From Candidatus Methanomethylophilaceae archaeon (GTDB taxonomy: Archaea > Thermoplasmatota > Thermoplasmata > Methanomassiliicoccales > Methanomethylophilaceae), in the NCBI GenBank assembly GCA_016297775.1, contig JAEDGA010000002.1, forward strand, positions 1 to 64,000: DNA of 64,000 nt, written 5' to 3'. The position numbers and the translations under genes are program-made. Position 1 is the first letter of the stretch. The number at the start of each line of letters is the position of its first letter. The notes under the pieces are model-generated. The model saw only the letters and a list, made by a program, of their open reading frames with translations. It was not told the origin of the DNA and did no database searches. Positions 61,473 to 64,000 of this stretch are shown here, one piece after another.

Positions 61473-61975
61473 TGACTCGCATCATCGATTGTACCGATAT
61501 GACGACTGAGGAACGCAAACGTTCCGTCAAAGGCGTCCCGTTCTTCATACGGGACGATACGGTCGATGTCATGACCGACCATGCGGACTCCGGACTCCTG
61601 GATGATTCCGAGATAATGGGTCTGATGATCGGTCGCGTATACAGAGACGGTGAAGGGGAGTACGTCATGGTCGATAGGACGGTATCTTCGGCACTGGACG
61701 CGGACGAGGTCAGCGTAAGATTCGACAAGAACGATATGAGCCAACTGATAGATTCCCTGGATGAAATGAAGGACGGTGAGAGGGTGGTCGGATGGTACCA
61801 TTCGCATCTCGGGTGCGGATGCTTCCTCTCCGATACGGACCTGGATACGCATAGCGGGATCTTCGGGGACGGAATCGGATTTGCCGTTGTGATAGACCCC
61901 GTACTGCGTCAGCTGAAGGTGTTCGGACGTACCGACGAAGGATTTATGCCGGTACAGATGATCGTCATGGAATGA
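61472..61975 (+). CDS. Rpn11/CSN5-like JAMM deubiquitinase homologue
   Basis: 167 residues. Zinc protease centre E47 (SEIMG), H110-S-H112 and D123, spaced exactly HxHx10D, with S120. The block VVGWYHSHLGCGCFLSDTD closely follows the eukaryotic Rpn11/CSN5 wording (GWYHSHPGFGCWLS) rather than the HSHP form of desampylases; the proline is leucine here. Predicted roles: mature the Ubl precursor after Gly79 and remove Ubl from targets. Its ATG overlaps the E2 stop, so the four genes form one translationally coupled unit. Confidence 0.9.
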   Translation: MTRIIDCTDMTTEERKRSVKGVPFFIRDDTVDVMTDHADSGLLDDSEIMGLMIGRVYRDGEGEYVMVDRTVSSALDADEVSVRFDKNDMSQLIDSLDEMKDGERVVGWYHSHLGCGCFLSDTDLDTHSGIFGDGIGFAVVIDPVLRQLKVFGRTDEGFMPVQMIVME

Positions 61976-62533
61976 TCAGACCCAGATGGCATGCTTGTGA
62001 CGCATGTCGTCCTCGGACTGCCCCATCCTCTTCATCAGTTCGGGTATGATGGCATCGAACATCAGGATCGCGGAATCCTCGAACAGCGTACCGAGAGGCA
62101 GAAGGTTGCCGTCCGCGGATGGAGGGAGGTTGATCAATATGACGGAATTGGATGCGTGTGCGAGCTTGCTGTTCTTGGTGGCCGTGACGGACACCACGTG
62201 AGAACCTAGACGCCTGGCTATGTTCGCGGTCTGAACTGCGGACATGGTCTCTCCGGTGTTGGATATCAAAACGGTGAGATCCTCCTTGCCGATGATCGGC
62301 GTGGTCATGTCACCTACGAAATGGACATCCAGACCCAGCTGTACCAATCTGACTGCGAAATACTGCCCCACGAGTCCGGACCTTCCGGACCCGTAGATGA
62401 AGATCTTCCTCTTGGACAGTATCAGTTCGACGAAACTCCCAAGGGAATCGGTGTCTATCGACTCCGCAGCCTCGCATATCCTCTCGGATAGGGCGCGTAC
62501 CGTATCCCTGTAGCGGTTCTGCATCTCAATCAT
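61976..62533 (-). CDS. hxlB: 6-phospho-3-hexuloisomerase
   Basis: 185 residues. SIS-domain isomerase of the ribulose monophosphate pathway, used in archaea to make pentoses from hexoses. IFIYGSGRSGLVGQYFAVRL (quoted in part: GSGRSGLV) near residue 47, LISNTGET and VSVTATKNS are typical, and TLFEDSAILMFDA lies near the catalytic end. ATG 62533 overlaps the upstream stop; ATG 62524 is an alternative. Its stop directly abuts that of the JAMM gene on the other strand. Confidence 0.88.
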   Translation of the reverse strand: MIEMQNRYRDTVRALSERICEAAESIDTDSLGSFVELILSKRKIFIYGSGRSGLVGQYFAVRLVQLGLDVHFVGDMTTPIIGKEDLTVLISNTGETMSAVQTANIARRLGSHVVSVTATKNSKLAHASNSVILINLPPSADGNLLPLGTLFEDSAILMFDAIIPELMKRMGQSEDDMRHKHAIWV

Positions 62534-63569
62534 CCGCCGCCATGGCCTCTTTCTTCTTGTTGGCCCTGATGGCTTTGGCGATCCTCTTGTTGACCATCCT
62601 CTCGTAGATGATCCTCATGTACATCGCATCATGTTCCAGAAGCGGTGATGAGGAGATGATGGTACCGTTGGGATGCATATCGGCGAGTGCGTCCGCGAGC
62701 TTCTCGAATACGAGATCGCCCTTCTTGATGGGTGTGAGCCTGAGCTCGTTACCCTCTCCGTCGTGCTCCACGCCTGCAAAACGGGAGTAGAACTTCCCGT
62801 CACAGTAGGGGAAGACCTGTTCCAAGACGTTGACGTAATCGGCAGGCTCTACGAGACATCCGCATCCGCGGGAGTGGTAGTGGGGGAAGTCTAGGACGGG
62901 GATGACCGCGCCCCTGAACTCGTCGCATATGTCAAGCACCTGGTCCAGATTGCCGAAAACGGCCTGCTGTCCAGTGATCTCGATACCGATCTTCGGCGAG
63001 AGGTTGTTCTCCTGCCACCAACCGAGAAGACAGTCGAGATTCTCCACTATGTTCATGTCGACCTCCTCCTCATCCATCTTCCCATCGTAGAGACCCAGAC
63101 TGGTTACCACGACGTCTCCCTGAAGCTCGTTTACGATCTTTCCGGCATATCTGAGATTGTTCATGCACGCCTCGGTCAGGTCGTTGTTGCTGCCGAGATC
63201 GATGTAGTTGGGGGTGTGCAGAGAAACGCCTACATCCAGCCTCTTGGCTATCTTACCCAGATCCGTGAGTTCGCCGAAGCTGCGCACTATTCCGGTGTTG
63301 AGACAGATGAGTTCGTCATCCTCGTCGATGGGCTCGTCGGGATCGGAGATCAGTTCGTCGTCCCTAATGACCTCGAGCACCATCAGGTCATCGATCTCCC
63401 TGATGGTCTTACCGATGAAATCCTCGTCTGGGTAATCCCTGAAGGTGTTCACACGGACCAACTGGATCTCCATCGCTGTGAGACTCATGTTGTGAACGTC
63501 CTCAATTCCATCCTTCAATGTGCGCCCTTTACAGGACAAAGGTATTCCGGCAGGTCCGAATCTGATCAT
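62526..63569 (-). CDS. TIM-barrel protein of the endonuclease IV / xylose isomerase-like family
   Basis: 347 residues. MIRFGPAGIPLSCKGRTLKDGIE opens the family (in part: RFGPAGIPLSCKG), with SLHTPNYIDLG, GIEITGQQAVFGNLDQVLDIC and VLDFPHYHSRGCG carrying the histidine, glutamate and aspartate metal ligands. An acidic insert of about 60 residues (EVIRDDELISDPDEPIDEDDE, in part) near residue 60-95 interrupts the N-terminal barrel. Could be an AP endonuclease or a sugar-phosphate isomerase; the sequence alone does not decide. Overlaps hxlB and is probably co-transcribed. Confidence 0.75.
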   Translation of the reverse strand: MIRFGPAGIPLSCKGRTLKDGIEDVHNMSLTAMEIQLVRVNTFRDYPDEDFIGKTIREIDDLMVLEVIRDDELISDPDEPIDEDDELICLNTGIVRSFGELTDLGKIAKRLDVGVSLHTPNYIDLGSNNDLTEACMNNLRYAGKIVNELQGDVVVTSLGLYDGKMDEEEVDMNIVENLDCLLGWWQENNLSPKIGIEITGQQAVFGNLDQVLDICDEFRGAVIPVLDFPHYHSRGCGCLVEPADYVNVLEQVFPYCDGKFYSRFAGVEHDGEGNELRLTPIKKGDLVFEKLADALADMHPNGTIISSSPLLEHDAMYMRIIYERMVNKRIAKAIRANKKKEAMAADD

Positions 63570-63728
63570 TGATTACACCCCGTTCGGTCTCGTTAGGCTA
63601 CACTATTATTTTACAGTTGGGCCAATACGGGCGCATCTTCCTCTATTATAATACGCGACTAGTCGTAGCATACCTTTATCTACTAAATGCACATTGCAAA
63701 CTTACCCAATGTCGGGAGAGTCAGAAAT
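63570..63728. promoter_or_regulatory. Divergent promoter region before rpl18e
   Basis: 159 bases. TA-rich segments at about 63605-63613 and 63645-63652 suit a minus-strand promoter, and CCTTTATCTA around 63672-63681 a plus-strand one for the ribosomal protein gene. GGGAGAG at 63714-63720 is its ribosome site. Confidence 0.4.
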
Positions 63729-64000
63729 ATGAAGACAATTCGTAAGACAGACTTGGCCCTCATCGCCTTGATCAACGATCTGAAGGCAGCAGAGAGGGAA
63801 ACAGGAGCTGCAATCTGGCGAGACATTGCTGAGCGTCTCGAGAAGCCCAGGAAGAACTGGGCTGAGACGAACCTCAGCAAACTCGAGAGATACGCACAGG
63901 ACGGAGACGTTATCGTCATCCCCGGAAAAGTGCTCGCAGCCGGAAGCATCGCGAAGAAGGTCACCGTTGCAGCATACAGCTTCTCCGAGGCTGCTGCTGA
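63729..64000 (+). CDS. rpl18e: Ribosomal protein L18e (eL18), 3' end outside window
   Basis: 90 codons visible. KTIRKTDLALIALINDLKAAE, ETGAAIWRDIAERLEKPRKNW (quoted in part: AAIWRDIAERLEKPR) and VIPGKVLAAGSIAKKVTV are the eL18 pattern. ATG 63729; an ATG at 63708 runs into a stop. In archaea it usually begins the rpl18e-rpl13-rps9-rpoN-rpoK run, which would lie beyond the right edge. Confidence 0.95.
   Translation, partial: MKTIRKTDLALIALINDLKAAERETGAAIWRDIAERLEKPRKNWAETNLSKLERYAQDGDVIVIPGKVLAAGSIAKKVTVAAYSFSEAAA

Noticed and set aside
59978..61975. Interpretation as an E2-less SAMP/MoaD-type sulfur-transfer system
   Set aside because: The UBC-like gene with HPN and cysteine, the Rpn11-type JAMM wording and the processed Gly-Gly tail go beyond sulfur-carrier systems.
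59978..61975. Interpretation as a bacterial-style antiphage Ubl (Bil or CBASS-linked) island
   Set aside because: No cyclic-nucleotide synthase, effector, integrase or other defence gene nearby; neighbours are folP, hxlB and other housekeeping genes.
1..64000. CRISPR arrays, insertion sequences, prophage or attachment sites
   Set aside because: No spaced direct repeats, transposase, integrase or phage structural genes seen; the YqaJ-type nuclease at 11011 stands alone.
1..64000. Genes with internal in-frame TAG coding for pyrrolysine (mtmB, mtbB, mttB) or pyl genes
   Set aside because: No methylamine methyltransferase or pyl gene is recognisable here; the two amber codons found are best read as stops.

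Overview
The window reads as archaeal chromosome from a methanogen of the Methanomassiliicoccales (Methanomethylophilus-like). Reasons: archaeal-type information genes throughout (exosome superoperon, proteasome, KEOPS, prefoldin, RNase P Pop5, L15e, L18e, L21e, L37Ae, RpoF, RpoP, eIF1A); methanogen redox genes (HdrA, an HdrD-like protein, F420H2-oxidase-type flavodiiron protein); TATA-box promoters, often about 27 nt before the start codon as in leaderless mRNAs; and TGA or TAA at nearly every stop, with only two TAG stops found, as expected where UAG can encode pyrrolysine. Strand, order and spacing look like ordinary core genome. I see no insertion sequence, prophage or CRISPR array.

Layout: 1-926 is the start of a short hdrA (minus). 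1271-1789 is a membrane-anchored RING-like zinc protein. 1800-6869 is the archaeal exosome superoperon (pop5, psmA, SBDS, rrp4, rrp41, rrp42, rpl37ae, rpoP, pcc1, pfdB), followed by a DHH phosphoesterase. 7.9-13.0 kb holds tyrS, hpt, a TctA-like permease, a YqaJ-type nuclease and a flavodiiron protein. 13.3-17.3 kb holds tRNA-Val, kae1, a RecJ-like DHH protein, rps15 and a fibrillarin-Nudix fusion. 17.4-25.2 kb holds an NADP phosphatase/NAD kinase fusion with a small JAMM protease gene behind it, a degenerate phosphohexomutase, a 72-residue orphan, tRNA-Leu, apt, TauE/DUF1634, a ThiI relative without a PP-loop, and rpl15e. 25.4-35.0 kb holds an asparagine-synthase-like gene, then DNA polymerase B, a YchF-like GTPase and the run ksgA, DUF655, rpoF, rpl21e, pus10, dim2, rio1, eif1a (all minus). 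35.2-45.4 kb holds tRNA-Glu, a COG4030 HAD-like protein, a formyltransferase, archease, aspartate dehydrogenase, an M24 peptidase, ilvC/ilvB, and GAPDH-PGK. 45.5-53.5 kb holds dapL and the tightly overlapping lysine operon lrp-dapA-dapB-lysC-lysA-dapF. 53.7-59.8 kb holds a prepilin peptidase, AmrS, ThiL, LarA, the HdrD-like protein and FolP.

The standout is 59978-61975: four overlapping genes encoding an E1-like activating enzyme with a candidate catalytic cysteine, a beta-grasp protein with a Gly-Gly followed by a removable nine-residue tail, an E2-like conjugating enzyme with an HPN motif and active-site cysteine, and an Rpn11/CSN5-like JAMM isopeptidase. This is a compact, eukaryote-like ubiquitin-type conjugation operon in a methanogen. 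The RING-like membrane protein at 1271 and the proteasome alpha subunit at 2187 are possible but unproven partners. The window closes with hxlB, a TIM-barrel protein of the AP-endonuclease/xylose-isomerase type, and the start of rpl18e.
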